52,503 nt of DNA from Peribacillus muralis (GTDB lineage Bacteria > Bacillota > Bacilli > Bacillales > DSM-1321), in contig NZ_LMBV01000015.1 in the NCBI RefSeq assembly GCF_001439925.1, forward strand, positions 38,751-91,253, read 5' to 3'. The notes beneath the pieces are model-generated. The model worked only from the letters and a program-made list of their open reading frames with translations, was not told the origin of the DNA and searched no databases. Within the stretch, counting starts at the first letter, position 1. Each line of letters begins with the position of its first letter. A program made the translations under genes and the position numbers. Positions 27,113 through 35,885 of this stretch are shown here, piece by piece.

Positions 27113-27162
27113 TACCTCTTATGTCGTATAGATTTTCTATATCACATGAGAGGTATTTTTTT
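27113..27162 (+). terminator. Probable terminator
   Basis: Arms TACCTCTTATGT and ACATGAGAGGTA (one mismatch) with a 19-base loop are followed by seven T. Located 155 bases after the acetyltransferase; it may instead be part of the IS3 element end that follows. Confidence 0.5.
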
Positions 27163-27640
27163 ATGGGAACAAGATTTCATTACCCAGCAGAAGTAGAAGG
27201 GATTTCAAATAACGAGATCTTAGTGACTTTAGGTATTTAGAATGTTAAACAAATAAAGACCTGGATCCAATGAAATAGGAATGGTGAAACTCATCATTGA
27301 ACAACCAGTCGGAAAACAATATTCCTTCTCTATTGGGGAATTGTCAGAGGTAGAGTCATTAAAATTAAGGGTTAAACAACTTGAAGTGCAAAATGAATTA
27401 TTGGAAAAGTTAAACGGGATCTCAAGAAAATAAGAAAAAAGGAAATCGTAGAATATTGAGTCTTTAAAAGTTAATTATCCTCCGAGAAATGTTGGAGTTC
27501 TTGGAATCCCCAAAAGTAACTATTACCGCTGGAAACTAGAGTAAAAAGAAATAATTTCCATAATCAAACCATTAGTAAGAAACATAAGGGTGGTATGGTT
27601 ATCGACTTGTAACAGCTAAATTAAATGTTAGGAAATTGAT
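27163..27640 (+). pseudogene. IS3-family remnant, orfA and start of orfB
   Basis: Starts MGTRFHYPAEVEG after a T-run and continues with stops and shifts: an orfA-like piece, the heptad stretch VESLKLRVKQLEVQNELLEK, then an orfB start LKVNYPPRNVGVLGIPKSNY and YYRWKLE with a decayed GYGYR LVTAKLN. This order (helix-turn-helix, leucine zipper, orfB) is that of IS3/IS150-type elements. The catalytic domain is missing. Confidence 0.7.
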
Positions 27641-27664
27641 TCAGTTACCTAGTATTTAAAGAAA

Positions 27665-27705
27665 AAAATGGATGACTTTACAAATACTGTATAGTCATCC
27701 ATTTT
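27665..27705 (-). terminator. Hairpin with T-run on the minus strand
   Basis: 13-base arms AAAATGGATGACT and AGTCATCCATTTT are perfectly complementary around a 15-base loop. On the minus strand TTTTTTTC follows, so it can end leftward transcription. Confidence 0.55.
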
Positions 27706-28112
27706 GACTGGTTAAGATAACGTTAAAATGTTGGCGGTACCCCAACTAAAATTGAGCTCCTTCTACAAAGTGATCATGGAATATGAAAGTAAAACTAAGG
27801 GATAAGTGTTCTTCCCCCCATTATATATGAAAACTATCTGACGAACACTAGAGGTGCAACCCTGTCATTAGGCTATTAAATTAGCCAATTTCTCTCTGAA
27901 CCAATCTTACAATGTATCATCGGTTCGTTAGCATCTTGTCAGATTGCAGGAAATCCCCTTATTTATCCCAGGCGATTATTGGTATATACCGTCTTCGGAA
28001 TTTTAATTTGTTATTGGGAAGAGAGTTTCCTCTACCTTAACCAATTACTTCGCGTATTTTTGCAAATGTATCGAATTTTTAAATATTATTGTGGGCCTTT
28101 TTATTGTACAAG
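27706..28112. other. Gap of about 400 bases, nothing recognised
   Basis: All frames are interrupted. No repeats or IS ends of the families found elsewhere in the window were recognised here. Confidence 0.4.
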
Positions 28113-28114
28113 GT

Positions 28115-28154
28115 CACAAAACATCCTTTTTTAAATAAGCTTATACAAAAGGAT
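28115..28154 (-). terminator. Terminator of the aldolase gene
   Basis: On the minus strand ATCCTTTT pairs with AAAAGGAT around a 16-base loop, followed by GTTTTGTG. It begins 2 bases after the stop of the HpaI-type aldolase. Confidence 0.55.
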
Positions 28155-28155
28155 T

Positions 28156-28914
28156 TCACAAATATTCTTTAGAGGCTGTAACGACGTTGGTAAAGGCCGT
28201 GGAGATCACAGATGTACTGACAGTTAAAACATAGGATGCTCCTCTTTGCAGTCCCTTGCATACACCATCTACGTTCCCACCAACAGTTCCGATCGAAACC
28301 CCCATTTGACGACCTTTCTCATATAATTTACCGATAACCTCCTGAACATCCGGATGTTCAGGCCCCTCTTTATATCCCATGGTGACCGATAAATCAGTAG
28401 GACCAATAAAAGCCACATCTATACCGGGAACGCTCATAATTTCCTCAAAGTTTTTCACCGCTTCAGGGGTTTCAATATGAATAATGATTAACGTTTCTTG
28501 ATCGGATGCATCCAGAAAAGGTTTTCCAGCTACCTTTCCATATTTGGCTGCACGGTGCGAAAAAGCAGCACCTCTTACACCTAAAGGAGGAAACTTTGCT
28601 CTTTTAATCAAATTTTCTGCATCTTCTTTCGTATTAATCATTGGAACTTGAATTCCTTTGGCCCCTCGATCAAGCGCTTTCTGAATGCTTGAAGGGTCGT
28701 ATGATACACGTACAATCGGGACTAAATTAACGGATTCAGCAGCTCTTATCATGTTCTCTATTTCCGAATGACTAAAAGCTCCGTGCTCGTCATCGATCAC
28801 CACAAAATCAAAACCCGAATATCCTATCATTTCAACAATTGAAGGGGAATAAATCCCGACAAATACCCCTACTACTTTTTCCCCATTTGTGATTCTTTGT
28901 TTTACTATGTTCAT
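28156..28914 (-). CDS. HpcH/HpaI-type class II pyruvate aldolase
   Basis: 252 residues. These metal-dependent aldolases cleave 2-keto-3-deoxy or 4-hydroxy-2-oxo acids to pyruvate and an aldehyde. Signatures: catalytic His in VVIDDEHGAFSHSE, Arg in VPIVRVSYDP, metal ligands Glu in IIHIETPEAV and Asp in AFIGPTDLSVTMGY. ATG 28914 is chosen (GAGAGAGGT 8 bases upstream); the longer frame to 28953 covers it. The gene follows an MFS carrier, a class II aldolase and a DUF1537 kinase on the same strand, which suggests a sugar-acid pathway ending in pyruvate. A SnoaL-like pseudogene lies in the 630-base gap before it. Confidence 0.9.
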   Translation of the reverse strand: MNIVKQRITNGEKVVGVFVGIYSPSIVEMIGYSGFDFVVIDDEHGAFSHSEIENMIRAAESVNLVPIVRVSYDPSSIQKALDRGAKGIQVPMINTKEDAENLIKRAKFPPLGVRGAAFSHRAAKYGKVAGKPFLDASDQETLIIIHIETPEAVKNFEEIMSVPGIDVAFIGPTDLSVTMGYKEGPEHPDVQEVIGKLYEKGRQMGVSIGTVGGNVDGVCKGLQRGASYVLTVSTSVISTAFTNVVTASKEYL

Positions 28915-29159
28915 TTTGATTACCTCTCTCCTAACTCTCAATTTCAACGACATTAATTGAAGGACTTTTCCTCTACATGCTCTATAATCATTTTATACAA
29001 AGTATAAACCAAAATTTATTTGAATTTTCTTAATTTAATTTTATTGCTGGTGCTACATCTACAACAACCATGACTTACTAATAGATATCTATCATTTCGA
29101 ATCCTGACTGTTTAAATAACAATTTATGGCTGTTTCTCTTCCAGATTAAAAAATTCATC

Positions 29160-29385
29160 TTATGTGTTTAAATAATTTTGCTTTAATACGGCAATACCGT
29201 CAAAAACGTTCCACTCTTCTATAATTTTTCTTTTCGGACTAGTAAATGGCTAATGCCGAGTTTCTCAACTGGTTTTCCACTAGGATCACCAAAATAGCCG
29301 ATGCCTTCATGAAGACCTTGAAGTCTCCATCGGACCGCAACATCCTATTCATTTTCGGAAAATCTTGGTGCATGTAATTCAATCA
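29160..29385 (-). pseudogene. SnoaL-like (NTF2-fold) protein remnant
   Basis: The minus strand reads IELHAPRFSENE, a TAG, DVAVRWRLQGLHEGIGYFGD, GKPVEKLGISHLLVRKEK, then after a one-base loss IEEWNVFDGIAVLKQNYLNT and a stop at 29160. This is the C-terminal half of a SnoaL-like polyketide-cyclase/ester-cyclase domain, related in pattern to the two proteins at 37-39 kb (MRWTWIATNTG, IIEEWVAYNE). It is inactive. It lies between the MFS and HpaI-type aldolase genes and was probably part of that operon. Confidence 0.75.
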
Positions 29386-29548
29386 ATTAAAAATAATGAA
29401 CTTGGGAATGAAGCGAATAAGCTTATTAACATTCCCTGAATTTGATCGTAACCAATTAAATCCTTACTAGAGTTTATCTTGATTAATCACTGTTTTAGTT
29501 TTGTTATTCATTATCCTCTGATATCGTCATTCTATTTTAGCCCCTTCT

Positions 29549-30748
29549 TTAAGTACTAAGTTCGTTCGTTTCGACCAGATTTTCGCTCATTTTTGGTTTA
29601 ATCAAAACTTTTGTTAATACGGCCGCAAAGCATGAAAAAATGCCTATTATTAAAAAGCTAAATTCTCTCGAAAAAGACTCTATCATTATTCCCATAATCA
29701 ATGGGCCGAAGAATATACCAAATGAATACACACTTTGGAATAAGCCCATTCTAGTAGTTTGCTTTTGTGCTGGAGTATTCGCGATAATTAACGACAGCAA
29801 GACCGTGAGATTTAATCCAAATGCAATACCTGCAATACCTTGTAAAATAAACAGTGAAGTAAGATTTGGCGCATAAGGTATCAAAATAGCAATGACTCCT
29901 TGTAAGAAGAAACCTAATGCTCCGGTTCCCACTAAGCCAAGCCTCTTATAAAAAAACATTCCACATAGGGCGGCTGCGATACCATATAAAATAAGGTGTG
30001 TATTGGCTAGCCAACTAATAATAAAAGGATTCGCTCCTAAATCTATTGCAACTAGAGGAGTAAAAGTATCTCTCGTTCCATACAAAACCATATGTGTAAT
30101 AATTGAAAGTACCGAAAGGACCCAGAGACTTTTATCACTAAATTGTTCAACTAAAATATTTTTATCAAATTTAATTTTAACTTCAGAAACTTTTTCTTCT
30201 TTTAAAAAGAGGGTCAAAATAAATGCAATTGCCGCAGCAATAACTGCAACGAGAAAACTAGATGCATAGCCGTAATTGGTTGTTACTAGCCCTCCTATAG
30301 TAGTTCCGATTAAAGAACCTACTGGTGATGCAACAGCAATGATAGCTATAGCTCTCGCAGTTTCGCTTTCTCTAAAATAGGAGGCAAACATCACAGTATA
30401 AATCACCCAGGTAGAGCCTGTTAAACCATCTGAAATTTTCCCAATATATAGAGTGGTAGCGTTAGGCTCAATAAAGGCAATTGTCCAAGGGACAATTGTA
30501 ATTAAGAGTCCAATTTGTATAAACACTTTGCGTTTAAAGAATAAATCGGATAGTATTCCAACTGGTAGTCGCGTAAACAAAGAAGCTAAACCTGCAGCTC
30601 CTACAATCCCCCCTACTACTGTAGGAGCTATTCCCAGTTCCGTTGCATAAGTAGAAATAAATGGATCAAAGGCTGAAATGCTTATAAAAAATAGTAAGGT
30701 AACAATAAATAATAACACAACATCTGGTCGAAATTGCTTTTTACTCAA
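29549..30748 (-). CDS. MFS transporter
   Basis: 399 residues with twelve predicted membrane segments. The major-facilitator loop 2-3 motif appears as GLASLFTRLPVGILSDLFFKRK. The halves are separated by a charged loop (KEEKVSEVKIKFDKN, about 190-205). It starts with TTG at 30748, GAGGTG 5-6 bases upstream. It follows the class II aldolase gene in the same direction and is probably the uptake carrier for the sugar acid handled by that operon. Drug export is an alternative for any MFS protein of this size. Confidence 0.88.
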   Translation of the reverse strand: MSKKQFRPDVVLLFIVTLLFFISISAFDPFISTYATELGIAPTVVGGIVGAAGLASLFTRLPVGILSDLFFKRKVFIQIGLLITIVPWTIAFIEPNATTLYIGKISDGLTGSTWVIYTVMFASYFRESETARAIAIIAVASPVGSLIGTTIGGLVTTNYGYASSFLVAVIAAAIAFILTLFLKEEKVSEVKIKFDKNILVEQFSDKSLWVLSVLSIITHMVLYGTRDTFTPLVAIDLGANPFIISWLANTHLILYGIAAALCGMFFYKRLGLVGTGALGFFLQGVIAILIPYAPNLTSLFILQGIAGIAFGLNLTVLLSLIIANTPAQKQTTRMGLFQSVYSFGIFFGPLIMGIMIESFSREFSFLIIGIFSCFAAVLTKVLIKPKMSENLVETNELST

Positions 30749-30827
30749 TGTATCACCTCATAAATAGAATATATTTAGCACTGCTTTCAAACCTAGCTAC
30801 TTACACAAGGACTTGTGTAAGTACTAA

Positions 30828-31475
30828 CTATTTTCTATCGATTGAGAGAGGTTTATAAATTCCTCTTTCACGAAAGTCTTCAACCATTCTATCTGATATT
30901 TTATTTAGCTTAATGCCACCCATTTTTGCTTCTACAATCAGTCGACAAGCCATTTCTAAGGTTTCAAGTCTCATTATGGCATCACTAAAATTCTTATCGA
31001 ATAAAATGACACCATGATTCCTCATCATAATAATGTTTGCATCTAACGCTTTCTTCTTTACCACCTCTCCCAAATCTTCACTTCCTGGATGAAGGTAGTC
31101 CACATAATTGATGTTTTCGAGATAGTACATTGTTTCAATAAACAACTCAGAATAGATTTCAATTTCACTACATGCGCATAATGTAACATAAAAGGGAGAA
31201 GAGTGTAGGATTACTTGTGCATCTTGACGTTGTTGATAAATTCCCTTATGCATAGGAATTTCTTTCGAAGGTTTTCGTTCTCCTTCCCATCCCCCTGTAT
31301 GAATATTACATTTCACAATATCGGTTTCTTTAAAACCTCCCATAAACGTACCAGAGGCTGACATAATCATGTGACTATCGTCAACTCGAGCACTCAGATT
31401 CCCGGAGGTACCCCAAGCTAATTGATGTGCTAACAAATAATTCCCCGTTTCAATCAGTTTCTGCTTGATATCCAT
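30828..31475 (-). CDS. Class II aldolase/decarboxylase (FucA/OtnC-like)
   Basis: 215 residues. The zinc-dependent class II aldolase/adducin family cleaves sugar phosphates or, as OtnC, decarboxylates 3-oxo-tetronate 4-phosphate. Seen: TSGNLSARV (phosphate-binding Asn-Leu-Ser), catalytic Glu in SKEIPMHKGIY, and the late zinc His in MMRNHGVIL. The usual His-x-His zinc pair is ILHSSPFY, so only one of its two histidines is present. GAGGAG lies 10 bases before the ATG. The gene starts 4 bases after the stop of the DUF1537 kinase, the usual pairing of the four-carbon acid-sugar pathway. Product of the pathway would be dihydroxyacetone phosphate plus CO2. Confidence 0.85.
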   Translation of the reverse strand: MDIKQKLIETGNYLLAHQLAWGTSGNLSARVDDSHMIMSASGTFMGGFKETDIVKCNIHTGGWEGERKPSKEIPMHKGIYQQRQDAQVILHSSPFYVTLCACSEIEIYSELFIETMYYLENINYVDYLHPGSEDLGEVVKKKALDANIIMMRNHGVILFDKNFSDAIMRLETLEMACRLIVEAKMGGIKLNKISDRMVEDFRERGIYKPLSIDRK

Positions 31476-31479
31476 GTAT

Positions 31480-32787
31480 TTATACTCCTCTTTGACATTG
31501 TTCTAAATATTGTAACGATTGTTGTAAAAAATCTTCTTTTCCAAAACTTCCAGACTTTAAGATAAGAAAAATCGGTTTCTCATTCAAGGAAATACATGAG
31601 GAGACACCTTGGTCAATTTCATCTACGATACAGACTCCATGAATACCAAGCTTTTTACAAATAGCGTTTGACGTATTTCCTCCACAGGTGATTATTTTTT
31701 TTAAATTTAATTCATTGACTACATTGTATGATATTTCTGCAAGAGCTTCCGACACTCTTTCCGAGCTTTCTACTTCATTTAGCCTCATATATTTATAGCC
31801 GTTCTCACGAGTCGCTTTTATTCTTTCAGATGAATAAGGAGTTCGTAAAATCACGTTGGTACCTTTTTTAAGGAGTTGGATACATTGTTGACTCACTCTT
31901 TCAATTTCAGCTTTGTATTGTTTTGAAGTGAAAAGGATTTCAGAATTAAGCGTTAAATTAACAGCATCTCCTTTTTCAACAATATAATCGATTTGTTTTT
32001 TCATCTGAGGCATTAAGCTCCCGCATGGTATAAATGTTCCAACATCTTCTTCTAAGTCAAGTCCTTTTAGGTGATCTATTTTCTCCTTTCTGGGCCAATA
32101 TTTAGGCAGATATTTTCCCATGACTGCACTCCCACAAATTATAGGGAAATTCTTAATTGCGTCAGCAATCGTTTCTAAACTTTCATCAGACTCGACGTCC
32201 AAAATCACATAATTATAGTCGTTTTTCATAGATTCAATTTCTCGCTTTAATATATCAGTACCTTTACGAATTAGTGTATTTGAAATGGCACCTACCCTTT
32301 TTACTGTCTGTTCTTGTAAAATATCAATCAGATTATCCTGTTGCATAGGATGAATCGGATCATTTCGAAACATCGATTTAGATAAAGGTTCGCCATACAC
32401 ATAATGGATCGAATTCATGGTGGTCCGACCAGTTTCGGGATACCCTAGTACTACAATTGAAGAATTAATACCTAATTCGTCTTGCATGGCATCGAATTCA
32501 ACACCTATGTTTCCTCGAAACACAGAACAGGTTTTGTTATAAAATTGCGTACAACCTAGTTCTTTTAGCTTTCTAGTTGCCTTACGGGCTTTCTCATAAG
32601 CATCATTTTTCTTGTCGAACCTACTATTGGTGTCAATAATGATGACATCACTATCCACGTCATACAGATCATCGATAGTATCATAGGAAAATATTTTCAC
32701 TGTATAATTCCATTTTGCAATTAAAACCCCAATATCACTTGAACCAGTAATGTCATCAGCAACAATTCCTAGCAAGGCTTTTCCCAC
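31480..32787 (-). CDS. Four-carbon acid-sugar kinase family protein (DUF1537)
   Basis: 435 residues. N-terminal substrate domain (GIVADDITGSSDIGVLIAKW, about 7-26) and C-terminal nucleotide-binding domain (KIITCGGNTSNAICKKLGI, LILKSGSFGKEDFL). Characterised relatives (OtnK, DtnK) phosphorylate 3-oxo-tetronates or D-threonate/erythronate at C4. First gene of the leftward operon kinase - class II aldolase - MFS - (SnoaL remnant) - HpaI-type aldolase. It probably starts with GTG at 32787 (AAGAGA close upstream, suboptimal spacing). Upstream at 32837-32845 lies TTGAATCCG, half of the LacI-type operator seen further right. Confidence 0.88.
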   Translation of the reverse strand: MGKALLGIVADDITGSSDIGVLIAKWNYTVKIFSYDTIDDLYDVDSDVIIIDTNSRFDKKNDAYEKARKATRKLKELGCTQFYNKTCSVFRGNIGVEFDAMQDELGINSSIVVLGYPETGRTTMNSIHYVYGEPLSKSMFRNDPIHPMQQDNLIDILQEQTVKRVGAISNTLIRKGTDILKREIESMKNDYNYVILDVESDESLETIADAIKNFPIICGSAVMGKYLPKYWPRKEKIDHLKGLDLEEDVGTFIPCGSLMPQMKKQIDYIVEKGDAVNLTLNSEILFTSKQYKAEIERVSQQCIQLLKKGTNVILRTPYSSERIKATRENGYKYMRLNEVESSERVSEALAEISYNVVNELNLKKIITCGGNTSNAICKKLGIHGVCIVDEIDQGVSSCISLNEKPIFLILKSGSFGKEDFLQQSLQYLEQCQRGV

Positions 32788-32859
32788 TCTCTTCGAATTA
32801 TTTTAATTTTTTTCCAGTTACGTTAATAATCAGTTATTGAATCCGGTTGTTCCATCGTG

Positions 32860-33360
32860 AGCGTCCCGAATGGCTTTTGCCGTTTCTTCGTATATCGCCA
32901 AGATACAAACATCGCATCTTCCCTCCTGTCAAGAGACACGTGTCTGACAAGAGTTTTACGGTAATTTTAACAATGCTCCTGACCTGTTTGTTAATGCTTT
33001 CAACTGACGGTTATGAGCACTCTTCCCCACATCTTCCACCATCCCGAGGATCATTGAGGTGATACTTAAATATTGCTGCAGGCTTGGATTATTAAGGTTA
33101 GGTAGAGAATTTTTGGATAATTTCACGGAACCGGCCGCCAGCGCATTCGGCAAGATATTTCCAAAATTTCTCTTTTTTTGCTTCAGTAGGGGGATAAGGG
33201 CTGGTGTCAAGCAGTGCCAATCGAATTATTCGTTCCCCACCGGTTAGACGTATGATTTCTAGGGCGACCATCCCTCCTAGGAATAGGGCCGGGCAAGGGC
33301 AAACCTGTCCGGCGCTATCTCAATTATGGAAGCAGCGATTCCAATGGGATCTAATTTCGT
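32860..33360 (-). pseudogene. Alpha/beta-hydrolase remnant
   Basis: In three frames of the minus strand the DNA gives, in the correct order, DPIGIAASIIEIAPDRFALA, then GGMVALEIIRL with IIRLALLDTSPYPPTEAKKE, then MVEDVGKSAHNRQLKALTNR and DVCILAIYEETAKAIRDAH. This is the pattern of alpha/beta-fold hydrolases of the 3-oxoadipate-enol-lactonase kind: nucleophile-elbow surroundings, then the acid-Asp strand. Several indels have removed the nucleophile motif. GC content is visibly higher than in the neighbouring genes, which suggests a different origin. Confidence 0.65.
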
Positions 33361-33454
33361 ATTATAACCACTATAACTTGAACCAAATCTTTAAAAAGTT
33401 GAGAATGATGCCTCCAGAGTTTCTTATTACAGGAATCCAACTAATTGATTACTA

Positions 33455-33913
33455 TCATGTTTGATTCTCTCCAATTCCATGTGGCTCTTGAATGACAAAC
33501 ATCCAACCCTCTTCGGTTCCTACATTCTCATAACCGTACCAAAGATCTGATGGAATCGAGATCAAATCCCATTCTTCAATTACCATTTCACCCTCAATCG
33601 TCTCCTGATCGGTTCCCCAGTAAATTCTCCATTTTCCGGACATTGGGAAAAGGGCAGCGACGTAATCATGTACTTGTGGTTTCATGCCTGTACCCGGAAA
33701 TGCATGAACTTTGACAATTTGGAAATTATGCGAATCCTTAATTATGCCCTCATATTCAGGATGGTTTCCACTTGTGTCGCCGATGAGTAAATACGATTGT
33801 GAGTTTTGAGAATTTTCCTGATTTGATAATTCCTTATGTCGTACGATCCAATTCTTTTCTATCTCTTCGGCAGTCCGTTTCGGGTAGGTAGTTTCCGGTA
33901 ACATTGCAGCCAT
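33455..33913 (-). CDS. Cupin-domain protein, smaller paralogue
   Basis: 152 residues. A single cupin barrel with the metal-site region VHAFPGTGMKPQVHDYVAAL and the second part VIEEWDLISIPSDLWYGYEN. The canonical first motif G(X)5HXH is reduced to one His before Asp (VHDYV). Similar in pattern to the next gene upstream (AYHTHDYIESFMPLTGKWR against PQVHDYVAALFPMSGKWR), so the two arose by duplication and may form a heterodimer. AAGGAGG lies 7-8 bases before the ATG, inside the end of the upstream gene (gap 1 base). Function unknown; no residues point to a specific enzyme. Confidence 0.75.
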   Translation of the reverse strand: MAAMLPETTYPKRTAEEIEKNWIVRHKELSNQENSQNSQSYLLIGDTSGNHPEYEGIIKDSHNFQIVKVHAFPGTGMKPQVHDYVAALFPMSGKWRIYWGTDQETIEGEMVIEEWDLISIPSDLWYGYENVGTEEGWMFVIQEPHGIGENQT

Positions 33914-33914
33914 C

Positions 33915-34550
33915 TTATTTTTCCTCCTTAATTCCTGATTTTTTTTCCGTCATCATCCGAATAACTTTCTCGTACAATTCCCGTTCCATTTGTTTGAAGT
34001 TATCGGGTTTGATCATTTTTCCGTTTTCGTCGGACTTCATCCCCAGCTTCTCGGCTTCTTCTACAACAGCTTCCGGCCAATAAGGATCCTTGGCTTCAAA
34101 CACGGGATGATCCTCTACCACTGCGAAGATCCAAGCTTCCTTTTCTGTGATATTTTCGAACCCGCGCCACAACCCCGCAGGTAATGTGATAAAATCCCAA
34201 GGTTCAATAATCGTTTCCCCTTCGATTTCGTCAGGACTGTTCCCAAAGTAAAACCGCCATTTGCCTGTTAGTGGCATAAAAGACTCAATATAGTCATGCG
34301 TATGATAAGCGGGACCGCATAATTGTGGCGCCTTCACCATCCCTACATGAAATTTGTGAGGTTGTGTTAGAAAAGGCTTGTAGTCATCATTTTCGCTCGC
34401 TGTAGCTCCGATTAGCGAATAATTGATTCGGTAATGACGATCTAGGCTACTGTCGATAAACATCAAAGGCACACCTTCAGTTTGTTTTAACTCCTTATGC
34501 CTAATGATACGCTTTAGCATTTCTTCATTTGCCGTCATTGCTTGATTCAT
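33915..34550 (-). CDS. Cupin-domain protein, larger paralogue
   Basis: 211 residues. Cupin core at about 60-150: PAYHTHDYIESFMPLTGKWR (His-x-His metal motif), then ETIIEPWDFITLPAGLWRGF. A C-terminal helical tail (about 165-211) is extra relative to its neighbour and is rich in Lys and Glu. A good GAGAGAAATACA-type leader precedes the ATG. The LacI-type operator TTGAATACGCTTTCAA lies 152 bases upstream, so this pair is likely in the regulon. Cupin proteins of this type can be isomerases, dioxygenases or binding proteins; sequence does not decide. Confidence 0.75.
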   Translation of the reverse strand: MNQAMTANEEMLKRIIRHKELKQTEGVPLMFIDSSLDRHYRINYSLIGATASENDDYKPFLTQPHKFHVGMVKAPQLCGPAYHTHDYIESFMPLTGKWRFYFGNSPDEIEGETIIEPWDFITLPAGLWRGFENITEKEAWIFAVVEDHPVFEAKDPYWPEAVVEEAEKLGMKSDENGKMIKPDNFKQMERELYEKVIRMMTEKKSGIKEEK

Positions 34551-34701
34551 TGTATTTCTCTCCCCTTCTTATTTTTTTAGCATTCCTTTATATGCATGTC
34601 CTAGGAGTGCAGTATAAAATAAAAAACAAACTAAATGTAACGACGATTAAATGCAACTCTATGTTTGTTGGTAATTCCCAGAATTATTGAATACGAATTA
34701 T

Positions 34702-34717
34702 TGAATACGCTTTCAAA
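34702..34717. promoter_or_regulatory. LacI-type operator before the cupin pair
   Basis: TTGAATACGCTTTCAA, a 16-base inverted repeat identical to the one at 39489-39504. A further half-site TTGAATACG lies directly upstream at 34688-34696. Confidence 0.7.
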
Positions 34718-34873
34718 AAGTTTAATATTGAATAACTAAGCAGCTCAATCCGACAAGTTTCTCTATTTAGGGATTCCATAGCTTAGAGATTACTAGGTAA
34801 AAAATTGAGCTGTATTCTATTTATCAACTTTTCCTTTCAAACTTTTAAATAGATTCTAAATATATAATTTGAC

Positions 34874-35752
34874 CTATACTGGCTTTGGTTGTTTTTGTAC
34901 AAGAATAATAGAAGCAAGTACAAAAAGGATGCCTCCCAACTGCCAAATTGTAAGTACTTCTCCAAACAGTAGAAGGCCAACAAGTGCTGCGACAACTGGT
35001 TCGATTGTTGCCATAATTGATGCGCGACTTGATTCAATATGGGATAACCCATGAGTATATAGTCCAAAAGCCAATACAGTCGGAAATACCCCTAAACCAA
35101 TGCCATACAGCCATACTTTAGTGTTGTATAATAAATGCACTGCATCCCATAAATGGCTCGCCGGAATGATTGCTACACTTGCAAATAGGAAGGTATACGT
35201 GATAGTTGTCAAAAAAGAATACTTGTTAAGCGCAAATTTACCAAAAATGCTGTATAATGCATAACCAAACCCTGAGCCCACGCCTAAAAGTAAACCGGGA
35301 AAAGAAATTGAGTTACTATGGTTAGGCACTAAACCTATAACAAATGCGCAACCCAAAAATGTCATCAATAATGCGATCACTTTTCGTTTCGTCAGCAATT
35401 CTTTAAAGAAAATTCTAGAAAAAACCGTCACAAATGCTGGCCCAGTATAAAGTAGAATAGTAGCAACGGAAAGAGATGTTTCTTTAATGGCGGAAAAAAA
35501 ACACCAATTAAAGAAAACAATGCTGAATATTCCTGTCCCAATAAAGTATTTTCCATCTAATGGTTTAATAATCAAAAGAGATGGATTCTTAATGAGAATA
35601 TATATTAATAGAATAACAGCTGCCGTAATGACCCGAATTGCTACTACTTGAATCGGTGTAAGACCCTGACCGTAGAGTTCTTTCACAAACAATCCAATAA
35701 TTCCCCATAAGGCGGCACCGATTACGACAGATAAATAAGCAAACTTTTTCAT
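34874..35752 (-). CDS. EamA/DMT-family transporter
   Basis: 292 residues with ten predicted membrane spans in two EamA repeats (GAALWGIIGLFVKELYGQGL near the start; GSGFGYALYSIFGKFALNKY at mid-protein). Drug/metabolite transporter family: export or import of amino acids, nucleotides or other small metabolites. ATG 35752 is chosen because the EamA sequence begins there and GGAGAAGAAGAG lies upstream; the open frame extends to 35896 into the LacI-type gene but those 48 residues are not membrane-like. It lies 133 bases downstream of the LacI-type regulator and may be co-transcribed with it. Confidence 0.87.
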   Translation of the reverse strand: MKKFAYLSVVIGAALWGIIGLFVKELYGQGLTPIQVVAIRVITAAVILLIYILIKNPSLLIIKPLDGKYFIGTGIFSIVFFNWCFFSAIKETSLSVATILLYTGPAFVTVFSRIFFKELLTKRKVIALLMTFLGCAFVIGLVPNHSNSISFPGLLLGVGSGFGYALYSIFGKFALNKYSFLTTITYTFLFASVAIIPASHLWDAVHLLYNTKVWLYGIGLGVFPTVLAFGLYTHGLSHIESSRASIMATIEPVVAALVGLLLFGEVLTIWQLGGILFVLASIILVQKQPKPV

Positions 35753-35885
35753 CTCTCTTCTTCTCCACTCTGTTGAAAAAACTTTGCGACTACGATAAAC
35801 CCGGCAACAACTTCTCTCCTTAAATATATTTGTCAATCTATCGCTTTCAATATGCATTAGCAGCTGATTGAAATCTTTATGACTT

